DNA of 64,000 bases. Source: Morganella morganii_D (lineage in GTDB: Bacteria; Pseudomonadota; Gammaproteobacteria; Enterobacterales; Enterobacteriaceae). The notes below the pieces were generated by a model, which was not told the DNA's origin, ran no database searches, and was given only the letters and a program-made list of their open reading frames with translations. The DNA is taken from assembly GCA_044772875.1 (NCBI GenBank), contig CP173058.1:992001-1056000 (forward strand), given 5' to 3'. Position 1 is the first letter of the stretch, and each line of letters starts with the position of its first letter. This document shows positions 25,796-34,600 of this stretch, piece after piece. Both the position numbers and the translations under genes were made by a program.

Positions 25796-25971
25796 GCGTT
25801 AACAGCAAAAAATGATGGGCGGAGTTACGCAGAGAAAGCGGGGCTATTGTCACTATTAAGATAAAGAAGCAAAACAGCCATTCCGGATTAACAATCTGGT
25901 TTCAATATGCACAAAAAAACAATGCGCGGATAAATGCGCCTGATATTGATAATAAGGTGGCTTTTTGTCTG

Positions 25972-25998
25972 TAAATAAAGTGAATTATCGCCCGTTAA
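25972..25998 (+). promoter_or_regulatory. Sigma28 promoter of flagellin gene 1
   Basis: TAAA at 25972-25975, a 15-base spacer and CCCGTTAA at 25991-25998, six of eight matches to GCCGATAA. It is weaker than the promoter of the third flagellin gene. The rest of the 331-bp fliD/flagellin gap holds no gene. Confidence 0.68.
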
Positions 25999-26066
25999 CA
26001 GTATTACCCCGCAGCAGCGGCAGAAAATAATTCACATTATTTTATACAAAAACAGGAAATATCATT

Positions 26067-27212
26067 ATGGCACAAGTTATTAATACCAATATTTTGTCAC
26101 TGGTTACCCAGAATAATTTAAACCGTTCCCAGGGCGTCTTAGGCACGGCGATTGAGCGCCTGTCATCCGGTTCCCGTATTAACAGTGCAAAAGATGATGC
26201 CGCCGGCCAGGCCATTGCCAACCGTTTTACCGCCAATGTGAAAGGTCTGACTCAGGCTTCCCGCAATGCCAGCGACGGTATCTCCATTGCGCAGGTGACG
26301 GAAGGTGCGGTAAATGAAATTAATGATAACTTACAACGTATCCGTGAGCTGACAGTACAGGCACAAAACGGCACAAACTCTGAAAGCGATATTAACTCTA
26401 TTAAAGAAGAAGTTGATCAGCGCATGAAAGAGATTGACCGTATTTCAGAGCAGACACAGTTTAACGGTATTAAAGTGCTGTCCGGTGATAACAAAATGAC
26501 CTTCCAGGTCGGCACCAATGATGGTGAAACGATTGATATCGACCTGAAAAAAGTGGATCGCGAAGCGCTGGGTCTGGATAAGCTGGATATCGCAGCGTCT
26601 AAATTCGGGCCGACTTTGTCAGCCGATGACTTTGTCGCAGATCTTCAAGGTACAGGTACAGAAGCGGATGCACGAAAAGTTGCAGAAGATGCACTGAAAG
26701 GCATTCAGTTTAGCAATAAAGATGTTGAAGGTGCGAAAGTTTCCTACCAGATAGACTCAAGCGGTAATGTGGATAAATCAAAAGTTTATATTCAGGGGAA
26801 GGTTGACGGTAAAGATGTTACGTTAAAAGCGGATATTTCTGCGACTGCAGCAGCAGGTGTTGCAGGTGCAACGGCCGCAAAACTGGAATTCAAAAATGTA
26901 GCTGCATTAGATGCTGCTGAACAAAAAGTACTGGATGACAGAAGCCCGCTGGGCACACTGGATAAAGCACTGTCAAAAATCGACAGTCAGCACAGCCAGC
27001 TGGGTGCATTCCAGAACCGTATGCAGTCCACTATCAATAACCTGAACAATTCCGTGAACAACCTGAGCGCCGCCCGCAGCCGTATTCAGGATGCGGATTT
27101 CGCGACCGAAGTGTCTAACATGAGCCGTGGTCAGATTCTGCAACAGGCGGGTACCGCGGTTCTGGCACAGGCAAACCAGGTGCCGCAGTCAGTACTGAGC
27201 TTACTGCGTTAA
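26067..27212 (+). CDS. fliC: Flagellin (first of three tandem copies)
   Basis: Filament subunit exported by the flagellar system. It has 381 residues, with D0/D1 helices at both ends: MAQVINTNILSLVTQNNLNR at the start and NQVPQSVLSLLR at the end. The TLR5-recognised stretch LQRIRELTVQAQNGTNS is present. The variable middle (about residues 170-295) resembles that of the third copy (AKVSYQIDSSGNVDKSKVYI), while the ends and flanks are almost identical to the second copy. It has its own sigma28 promoter and terminator. Codon use is less biased than in the third copy. Confidence 0.95.
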   Translation: MAQVINTNILSLVTQNNLNRSQGVLGTAIERLSSGSRINSAKDDAAGQAIANRFTANVKGLTQASRNASDGISIAQVTEGAVNEINDNLQRIRELTVQAQNGTNSESDINSIKEEVDQRMKEIDRISEQTQFNGIKVLSGDNKMTFQVGTNDGETIDIDLKKVDREALGLDKLDIAASKFGPTLSADDFVADLQGTGTEADARKVAEDALKGIQFSNKDVEGAKVSYQIDSSGNVDKSKVYIQGKVDGKDVTLKADISATAAAGVAGATAAKLEFKNVAALDAAEQKVLDDRSPLGTLDKALSKIDSQHSQLGAFQNRMQSTINNLNNSVNNLSAARSRIQDADFATEVSNMSRGQILQQAGTAVLAQANQVPQSVLSLLR

Positions 27213-27258
27213 TTATTATTTTATTATAAATCAGGCAATTCCTCTGTTTTATCGTTTG

Positions 27259-27284
27259 GCCGGAACCTGTGTTCCGGCTTTTTT
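27259..27284 (+). terminator. Intrinsic terminator of flagellin gene 1
   Basis: GCCGGAA (27259-27265), loop CCTGTG, TTCCGGC (27272-27278), then six T. The same hairpin follows flagellin gene 2, showing that the duplication includes downstream DNA. Confidence 0.92.
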
Positions 27285-27347
27285 GTGTTTGTGGAAAATC
27301 GTTGGTATAAAATGCCTGATATTAATAACATGACGGCTTTTTATCTG

Positions 27348-27374
27348 TAAATAATACAAATATCTTACCGTTAA
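27348..27374 (+). promoter_or_regulatory. Sigma28 promoter of flagellin gene 2
   Basis: TAAA at 27348-27351, a 15-base spacer and ACCGTTAA at 27367-27374, six of eight matches to GCCGATAA. Its leader (ATACAAAAACAGGAAGTATC before the ATT-ATG) nearly copies that of gene 1. Confidence 0.68.
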
Positions 27375-27443
27375 TAACATTACGACAGCAAATTAAGCTG
27401 AAGATAACCCTCTTAATATTATACAAAAACAGGAAGTATCATT

Positions 27444-28592
27444 ATGGCACAAGTTATTAATACCAATATTCTGTCACTGGTTACCCAGAACAATTTAAAC
27501 CGTTCCCAGGGCGTCTTAGGCACGGCGATTGAGCGCCTGTCTTCCGGTTCCCGCATTAACAGTGCAAAAGACGATGCCGCCGGCCAGGCCATTGCCAACC
27601 GTTTTACCGCCAATGTGAAAGGTCTGACTCAGGCTTCCCGCAATGCCAGTGACGGTATTTCTATTGCACAGGTAACGGAAGGTGCGGTGAATGAAATCAA
27701 TGATAACTTACAGCGCATCCGTGAGCTGGCGGTACAGGCACAAAACGGCACAAACTCTGAAAGTGACCGTGCCTCTATCAAAGAAGAAGTGGATCAACGT
27801 CTGAAAGAAATCGATCGTATTTCAGAGCAGACACAGTTTAACGGCATTAAAGTGCTGGCCAGCGATAGTAAAATGACTTTCCAGGTCGGTGCTAATGACG
27901 GTGAGACTATCGATATAGACCTGAAAAAAGTCGACCGTGAGTCTCTGGGGCTGAAAGATGTGGATGTGGCCGCCGTGGCTAAAAATTATGTATGGGACGG
28001 TGGTGCAATTAACCTTGGTAGTTTCAAGGACAGTGCCAATGCTCCTGCAACAGCAGCAACGGTAGAAGCGCCGGCGGGGATGACCTGGAAAACACCACCG
28101 GCCGCCGGCGATATACATGCAGTAAAAGATGAGAACGGCCAGATTGTTGCTGATAAATATTATGTTGTCGGCAAAGTTGATGACGGTTCTGCCGCAGGTA
28201 AAGATGTCAAGCTGGAAGTAACATACGATAAAACAGAAAAAGTCGGTAATACGGTTACAGCGCAGTTTAAAGCGACCGGTAAAGAGGTGGAAGTGCTGGC
28301 TCCTACTGCGAAAGCGCCTGCTGGCCCTCTGGGCACGCTGGATAAAGCGCTGGCTAAAATTGATAGTCAGCGCAGCCAGCTGGGTGCATTCCAGAACCGT
28401 ATGCAGTCCACTATTAATAACCTGAACAACTCGGTGAACAACCTGAGTGCCGCCCGCAGCCGTATTCAGGATGCGGATTTTGCGACCGAAGTGTCTAATA
28501 TGAGCCGCGGTCAGATTCTGCAACAGGCGGGTACTGCCGTGCTGGCACAGGCAAACCAGGTACCGCAGTCAGTACTGAGCTTACTGCGTTAA
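27444..28592 (+). CDS. fliC: Flagellin (second of three tandem copies, distinct variable domain)
   Basis: A 382-residue flagellin. The conserved D0/D1 ends are nearly identical to copy 1, including many silent sites over the first 200 or so bases. The central domain, from about residue 170 to 300, is unrelated to that of copies 1 and 3: it reads DGGAINLGSFKDSANAPATA and then IVADKYYVVGKVDDGSAAGK. The surface-exposed part of a filament built from this subunit would therefore differ. It has its own sigma28 promoter and terminator. Recombination through the identical ends could create hybrid flagellins, as known for Proteus flaA/flaB; that is inference here. Confidence 0.95.
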   Translation: MAQVINTNILSLVTQNNLNRSQGVLGTAIERLSSGSRINSAKDDAAGQAIANRFTANVKGLTQASRNASDGISIAQVTEGAVNEINDNLQRIRELAVQAQNGTNSESDRASIKEEVDQRLKEIDRISEQTQFNGIKVLASDSKMTFQVGANDGETIDIDLKKVDRESLGLKDVDVAAVAKNYVWDGGAINLGSFKDSANAPATAATVEAPAGMTWKTPPAAGDIHAVKDENGQIVADKYYVVGKVDDGSAAGKDVKLEVTYDKTEKVGNTVTAQFKATGKEVEVLAPTAKAPAGPLGTLDKALAKIDSQRSQLGAFQNRMQSTINNLNNSVNNLSAARSRIQDADFATEVSNMSRGQILQQAGTAVLAQANQVPQSVLSLLR

Positions 28593-28638
28593 TCATTATT
28601 TCATTATAAATCAAGCAATTCCTCTGTTTTATTATTTG

Positions 28639-28665
28639 GCCGGAACCTGTGTTCCGGCTTTTTTT
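28639..28665 (+). terminator. Intrinsic terminator of flagellin gene 2
   Basis: The same GCCGGAA/TTCCGGC stem with CCTGTG loop as after gene 1, followed here by seven T. Confidence 0.92.
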
Positions 28666-28720
28666 ATATCTGAGAAAATCATTTCTGCGACAATTTTCTA
28701 AAAATATTTACCAAAAAACC

Positions 28721-28747
28721 TAAAGTGGACTCTCAGGGTGCCGATAG
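28721..28747 (+). promoter_or_regulatory. Strong sigma28 promoter of flagellin gene 3
   Basis: TAAA at 28721-28724, a 15-base spacer and GCCGATAG at 28740-28747. It matches the consensus at 11 of 12 positions and is the best of the three flagellin promoters. Confidence 0.87.
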
Positions 28748-28822
28748 TGTTATTGCTGGCGAAAATCAGAAAGCCAAACAGATAAACGCTGTTTATTATT
28801 TTCAATAACAAGGACATATATC

Positions 28823-29974
28823 ATGGCACAGGTTATCAATACTAACGTTCTGTCTCTGGTTACTCAGAACAACTTAAACCGTTCACAGGGCGTACTGGGC
28901 TCTGCAATCGAGCGTCTGTCTTCAGGCTCACGTATCAACAGCGCAAAAGACGATGCAGCCGGTCAGGCTATCGCTAACCGCTTCACCGCTAACGTTAAAG
29001 GTCTGACTCAGGCTTCCCGTAACGCCAACGACGGTATTTCTATCGCACAGACCGCTGAAGGCGCTGTTAACGAAATCAACGATAACTTACAGCGTGTTCG
29101 TGAACTGACTGTTCAGGCACAGAACGGAACTAACTCTGAAACTGACCTGAAGTCAATCAAAGAAGAAGTTGATATGCGTCTGAAAGAAATCGACCGTATC
29201 TCTGAACAAACTCAGTTCAACGGCGTGAAAGTGCTGAGTGAAAACGTGACCAAGCAATTCCAGGTTGGTGCTAACGATGGTGAAAATATTGCTCTGGATC
29301 TGAAAAAAATCGACAGCAAAACACTGGGTCTGGAAAACTTCGATGCAAGCAGTACTATGTTTGGTAAGACTTTAACTGCTGATGATTTTGCTGCTGACCT
29401 GGTGGGTACTGCAACAGATGGTGGTGCGGCGGCCAAAGTTGTTGCACAAACAGCATTAGATGGTCTTCAGTTTGGTGGTAAAGATATTGAAGGTGCAAAA
29501 GTGTCTTACCAGACCAAAGCTGATGGTTCAGTGGACAAAACTAAAGTTTATATTCAGGGTAAAGTTGATGGTAAGGATGTAACCTTAAAATCAACCGTTA
29601 CAGCAACACCGGCCTCCGGAACTGACGGAGCAACAGCTGCTACCCTGGTATTCTCTGCTCCGGCTGCATTAGATGCCGCTGAACAAAAAGCCCTGGATGC
29701 GAAAGGTCCTCTGGGAGCACTGGACAAAGCACTGTCTGATGTTGACAGCCAGCGTTCATACCTGGGTGCATTCCAGAACCGTATGCAGTCTACCATTAAC
29801 AACCTGAACAACTCTGTTAACAACCTGAGCGCCGCACGCAGCCGTATCCAGGATGCTGACTTCGCAACAGAAGTGTCTAACATGAGCCGTGGTCAGATCC
29901 TGCAACAGGCGGGTACCGCTGTTCTGGCACAGGCAAACCAGGTTCCTAACGGTGTTCTGAGTCTGTTACGTTAA
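28823..29974 (+). CDS. fliC: Flagellin (third copy, probably the major one)
   Basis: A 383-residue flagellin with the usual D0/D1 ends (LQRVRELTVQAQNGTNS, end NQVPNGVLSLLR). Its codons are strongly biased to those of highly expressed genes (AAC, ATC, CGT, GGT and CTG over AAT, ATT, CGC and TTA), unlike copies 1 and 2. It also has the best sigma28 promoter and a different leader with AAGGAC. Together these suggest it is the main filament protein (inference). The variable domain resembles copy 1 at protein level, but the DNA differs, so the split between them is older than the copy 1/copy 2 end homogenisation. Confidence 0.95.
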   Translation: MAQVINTNVLSLVTQNNLNRSQGVLGSAIERLSSGSRINSAKDDAAGQAIANRFTANVKGLTQASRNANDGISIAQTAEGAVNEINDNLQRVRELTVQAQNGTNSETDLKSIKEEVDMRLKEIDRISEQTQFNGVKVLSENVTKQFQVGANDGENIALDLKKIDSKTLGLENFDASSTMFGKTLTADDFAADLVGTATDGGAAAKVVAQTALDGLQFGGKDIEGAKVSYQTKADGSVDKTKVYIQGKVDGKDVTLKSTVTATPASGTDGATAATLVFSAPAALDAAEQKALDAKGPLGALDKALSDVDSQRSYLGAFQNRMQSTINNLNNSVNNLSAARSRIQDADFATEVSNMSRGQILQQAGTAVLAQANQVPNGVLSLLR

Positions 29975-30000
29975 TTTACGTAGTTGCTTTAACGTATTTA

Positions 30001-30027
30001 AAAGGTCAGAATATTCTGACCTTTTTT
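30001..30027 (+). terminator. Intrinsic terminator of flagellin gene 3
   Basis: A perfect 12-bp palindrome arm pair, AAAGGTCAGAAT/ATTCTGACCTTT (30001-30024), runs into seven T. The remaining 270 bp to fliA is AT-rich and should hold the FlhDC-dependent fliA promoter, which I could not pinpoint. Confidence 0.9.
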
Positions 30028-30297
30028 TATAGGTGTTACCCATAACAGAACAAATAATATTCTAACTATTTGTTTTTTTATTCTATTAATGAACGCCTAT
30101 TTTTCTTTTTGTCATATAAAATAACCGTAATTTTGCAAAAATTATGATAAAAATGAAAGAGAGTATTGCTATTTGTTAATGAGGTGATTTAGGATAAGGC
30201 AAATAAGGCGTGATTTACCTCACTACTCACCGGATTGAATTCTTTTTCGGGCACGATAATAAAAGCCTTTCAAGAATCTCGAAGGGTGTTTCAGGTT

Positions 30298-31020
30298 GTG
30301 AGTGATTTGTATACCGCCGAAGGTGTTATCAACAAAAATAGCCTGTGGGAGCGTTATTATCCCCTTATCCGGCACGAAGCCCTGAAATTGCAGGTGAGAT
30401 TACCGGCAAGCGTTGATATTGACGACTTAATTCAGGCCGGAGGTATCGGCTTACTGCATGCGGTTGAACGTTTTGACGCCATGCAGGGTGCCACCTTTGC
30501 AACCTATGCGGTACAACGGATCCGCGGGGCAATGCTGGATGAATTGCGGGGAAGAGACTGGGCACCCCGCAGTGTGCGCCGTCAGGCGCGGGAAATAACC
30601 AAAGCCGTGCGCGCGCTCGAACAATCTCTGGGGCGTGCAGCCACTGAACAGGAAATCGCTGATTCGTTACAGATGGATATCGCAGAGTACCGTCAGGTTT
30701 TAACCGATACCAATAACAGCCAGTTGTTTTCTTACGATGAGTGGCACGAAATCCACGGTGAGAGCTGCGAACCCGTCCGCGATGATGATGACGGTGGCAA
30801 CCCGCTTGGTTTGTTGGTAGACGAGAGTTTGCGTCACCAGGTGGTTGAGGCGATAAAACAACTGCCTGAACGTGAAAAACTGGTTCTGACTCTTTATTAT
30901 CAGGAAGAGCTGAACCTCAAGGAGATAGGCGCAGTGCTGGAAGTGGGGGAGTCCCGCGTCAGCCAGTTACACAGCCAGGCAATCAAAAGGCTGCGGGCGC
31001 GCTTAAAATCCATGAAGTAA
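30298..31020 (+). CDS. fliA: RNA polymerase sigma factor FliA (sigma28)
   Basis: Alternative sigma factor for late flagellar and chemotaxis genes; it reads the TAAA-N15-GCCGATAA promoters seen in this window. GTG 30298 (then SDLYTAEGV) is chosen because it aligns with the E. coli MNSLYTAEGV start, with GAAGGG 11 nt upstream, and gives 240 residues (E. coli 239). An upstream in-frame start at 30235 would add an unrelated tail. Region 2 (DLIQAGGIGLLHAVERFDA, TYAVQRIRGAMLDELR) and region 4 (LPEREKLVLTLYYQEELNLK, then ESRVSQLHSQAIKRLR) are intact. Confidence 0.96.
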   Translation: MSDLYTAEGVINKNSLWERYYPLIRHEALKLQVRLPASVDIDDLIQAGGIGLLHAVERFDAMQGATFATYAVQRIRGAMLDELRGRDWAPRSVRRQAREITKAVRALEQSLGRAATEQEIADSLQMDIAEYRQVLTDTNNSQLFSYDEWHEIHGESCEPVRDDDDGGNPLGLLVDESLRHQVVEAIKQLPEREKLVLTLYYQEELNLKEIGAVLEVGESRVSQLHSQAIKRLRARLKSMK

Positions 31021-31077
31021 CTTTGACTTTATCTTTGATTTATTTTTATTAGACTAGACTACACAAGGCGCCAGAAT

Positions 31078-31590
31078 ATGTCTGTTTCAAAACAAAAGAA
31101 ACGGCCCGTAAGCCGTTACATTAAAGACTTCAAACACAGTCAGACTCATTGCAGTCATTGTCACAAAACCCTCGATCGCATCTCTCTGGTCTTCAATGGC
31201 CAGCTGATTAATAAAGAAGCTATTTCTGAAATGACAGATATGATTGATGACACCACCTGGATGGGATTGCAGGATAAATTTGTGGCACTCTGCCGTTTCT
31301 GCAGCGAGATCTACTGCAACAGTGCAACGGATTATTTCGATATCATGGCATTCAAGCAGTATCTGTTTGAAGAAACGGAAATGAGCCACAGTACCGTGCG
31401 CGAATATGTTGTCCGTCTGCGCCGTCTCGATGAGCTGCTGTCCTCCAAAGCTTTCCCGGCCACCACGGAATTCTCCACTGAAATTATCCAGGCACAACTG
31501 AGTGACGATTTATCTGACTCAGCCCTGAGTAACTACAATATTGCACTGCGCAAGTACGAACAGTATCTTGACTGGCAGGGTAAACACTGA
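31078..31590 (+). CDS. fliZ: Flagellar regulator FliZ
   Basis: DNA-binding regulator that in E. coli antagonises sigmaS-dependent genes and in Salmonella raises FlhDC activity. It has 170 residues (E. coli 183), with the shared start RPVSRYIKDFKHSQTHCSHC and the core FKQYLFEETEMSHSTVREYV-VRLRRLDELL, which resembles the core-binding domain of tyrosine recombinases. Cysteines in HCSHCHK and CRFC could bind metal. It follows fliA by 57 bp in the same direction and ends at a terminator. Confidence 0.93.
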   Translation: MSVSKQKKRPVSRYIKDFKHSQTHCSHCHKTLDRISLVFNGQLINKEAISEMTDMIDDTTWMGLQDKFVALCRFCSEIYCNSATDYFDIMAFKQYLFEETEMSHSTVREYVVRLRRLDELLSSKAFPATTEFSTEIIQAQLSDDLSDSALSNYNIALRKYEQYLDWQGKH

Positions 31591-31630
31591 TTTGTCTGTC
31601 AGACCGTTCTTTATCATTTACTGATAAAAC

Positions 31631-31654
31631 AAAGGGAACTTTTGTTCCCTTTTT
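31631..31654. terminator. Bidirectional terminator between fliZ and putA
   Basis: AAAGGGAAC (31631-31639), loop TTTT, GTTCCCTTT (31644-31652), followed by more T on the right and by TGTTTTATC on the leftward strand. It closes both convergent genes. Confidence 0.88.
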
Positions 31655-31675
31655 CCGTTTATGACCTTCTGATTA

Positions 31676-34600
31676 TCAGCCGATTGTCATCAGGCTGGCG
31701 TTCCCGCCTGCTGCAGCGGTATTTACACTGACAGCACGCTCGTGCAGTAACAGCATCAGCGGGATCTGTGTATCACCGTGACTGAGCCCGGCAACCGGCA
31801 CAATCTCACCGCCGCGCGCTGCCACCTCCCGGTTTACTTCCTGTAAACGGTCGCTGTCACCGTGGAAAATCACACCGTTAAAGACCACGGCGTCCGCTGA
31901 CCAGTCTTCTGTCAGGGTGATTTGCGCACGGACACTGTCCGGCAGGGCGTTATACAGTGAGCGAGTGTGTTCCGCGGCAAGCCAGAGCTGACGGCAGCCC
32001 GATGCTAGGGTTGCCCCCAGCTGCAGCAGGGCATCCTGTTCTGAATCATTCAGGCCGAGAATAGTCCCGCGCGGCAGCAGATAATAACTGTTACGCTCCC
32101 CGGTCGGCCCCGGCAGCAGACGGCAGGTTCCGGCCTGTGTTAATTCGCCGTAACGGATAACCGCTGCCAGCACATCGTGGCGGCGCTGTGCCTCCAGCCA
32201 GGCGAGGAAAGTATCAAACGGCGCCAGTAACTGTGTCCGCACTGCCACATCCGGCGGATTGAGAGCATCCTGTTCTGCGAGAATATTTACCACAGAATCA
32301 TCAGGTTGTTCTGCCAGCAGACGGTGGAGATAGAGCGGTCCGCCGGCTTTCGGACCGGTACCGGAAAGCCCTTCACCGCCGAACGGCTGAACCCCGACCA
32401 CCGCCCCGACAATATTGCGGTTAACATAGATGTTACCGGCCTCAATCTGTTGCGTCAGCCGTGCAATAGTTTCATCGATACGGGTGTGGATACCGAATGT
32501 CAGCCCGTAACCGGCGGCATTAATTTTCTCCGCCAGTTGCGGCAGGGTGTCACGCGGGTAGCGGACCACATGCAGCACCGGACCAAAAATTTCCCGTGTC
32601 AGTTCAGAAATATCATCCAGCTCAATCAGTGTCGGCGGGATAAAGGTGCCGTTAAGGAGTTCCGGCAAACCGGTATCTGTTCCGAAAGCAGACTGATACA
32701 CCGGTCTGCCTTTGCCGCGCATCTGCTGAATATGCCGGCGGATACCGTTGTGCGCTTCTTCATCAATCACCGGGCCGATATCTGTCGCCAGCACGTCCGG
32801 GTTACCGGGGCGGCATTCCGCCATCGCGCCTTTCAGCATCTCAATGGTACGGTCAGCCACATCTTCCTGGATACAGAGCAGACGCAGCGCTGAGCAGCGT
32901 TGTCCCGCACTGTCAAAGGCAGAACTGACCACATCGGTTACCACCTGTTCGGTCAGGGCGGAAGAATCTACGACCATTGCATTCAGGCCGCCGGTTTCGG
33001 CGATCAGCGGAATCACGCGGCCTTCGGTACTCAGGCGGGCAGCCAGATTGCGCTGTAAAATTTTGGCAACTGCGGTGGAGCCGGTAAACATCACCCCCTG
33101 AACACGCGGGTCACACACCAGCTGGTTACCGACGGTTTCACCGTCACCCGGCAGCAGTTGCAGTACTTCGCGCGGTACACCCGCTTCATGCAGCAGGGAA
33201 ACGGCAACCGATGCCACCAGTGGGGTTTGTTCCGCCGGTTTCGCCAGTACCGGGTTTCCGGCGGCGAGGGCGGCGGCAACCTGACCGGTGAAAATTGCCA
33301 GCGGGAAGTTCCACGGGCTGATACAGACCACCGGTCCCAGCGGACGGTGAGTATCACCGGCAAAACGGGTTTTCACCTGAGAAGCATAATAGTTCAGGAA
33401 ATCAACTGCTTCGCGGACTTCGGCAATGGCGTTGGCAAAGGTCTTACCGGCCTCACGCACCAGGATCCCGAGCAACGGCTGTAACTGCTCTTCCATCAGT
33501 TGTGCGGCACGGATAAGAATTTCCGCCCGTTCCTGTGCCGGGGTGGCAAACCAGATCTCCGCCGCATCTGATGCAGTGGCAAGTGCGTGATCCACTTCGT
33601 CTTCGGCAGCCGGACGAACCCGCCCGACAATATCATGATGATTTGCCGGGTTTCTGACCGGCTGTGTATCTGACGGTGCGGATGGCGTAAATGTTCCGCC
33701 GGTGAGCGGCTCACAGAACAGATTATCACCCGCGTGACTGAGCAGGGCACTCGACAGCGATGCCAGCCGGTGCTCATTACTCAGATCCAGACCGGCAGCA
33801 TTGACCCGTGTGGTACCGTACAGGTTGCGCGGCAGCGGAATTTTCGGGTGCGGCAGGCCGACAGCGCCTTCTTTGGCGGCCATCGCCTGAACAGCGGCGA
33901 CCGGGTCTTCCACCAGCATCTCCAGCGGAATACTGCCGTCTGCAATCCGGTTAACAAAGGAGGTATTCGCGCCGTTTTCCAGCAGGCGGCGCACCAGATA
34001 AGCCAGCAGTGTTTCATGTGTGCCGACAGGGGCATACACACGGCACGGCCGGTTCAGTTTGCCGTCTGCCACTTTGCCGACCACCTGTTCATACAGCGGC
34101 TCACCCATGCCGTGCAGGCACTGGAGCTCATACTGGCCGGGATAATAGTTATTACCCGCCAGCTGATAAATGGCAGATAACGTGTGGGCGTTGTGGGTGG
34201 CAAACTGCGGATAGATCAGATTCGGTACTGACAGCAGCTTGCGGGCACAGGCGAGGTAAGAGATATCAGTATAAACCTTGCGGGTATACACCGGGTATCC
34301 CTCCAGTCCGTCAACCTGGGCGCGTTTGACTTCGCTGTCCCAGTATGCGCCTTTCACCAGCCGGATCATCAGGCGGCGGTGGCTGCGTGATGCCAGGTCA
34401 ATCAGATAATCCACTACTGCCGGGCAGCGTTTCTGATAAGCCTGGATAACAAAACCGATGCCGTTCCAGCCCGCCAGTTGCGGCTCAAAGCAGAGCTTTT
34501 CCAGCAAATCGAGGGAGATTTCCAGGCGGTCAGCTTCCTCCGCATCAATATTAATACCGATATCATACTGACGCGCCATCACCACCAGGTCACGAAGGAC

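Noticed and set aside
27822..28523. Long open frame (233 codons) on the opposite strand of flagellin gene 2
   Set aside because: It is antisense to a strongly conserved coding gene, has no ribosome binding site and no family pattern; long antisense frames are common in biased genes.
31078..31590. FliZ as a phage integrase because of its core-binding-like fold
   Set aside because: There is no catalytic domain, and the sequence and position after fliA match FliZ.
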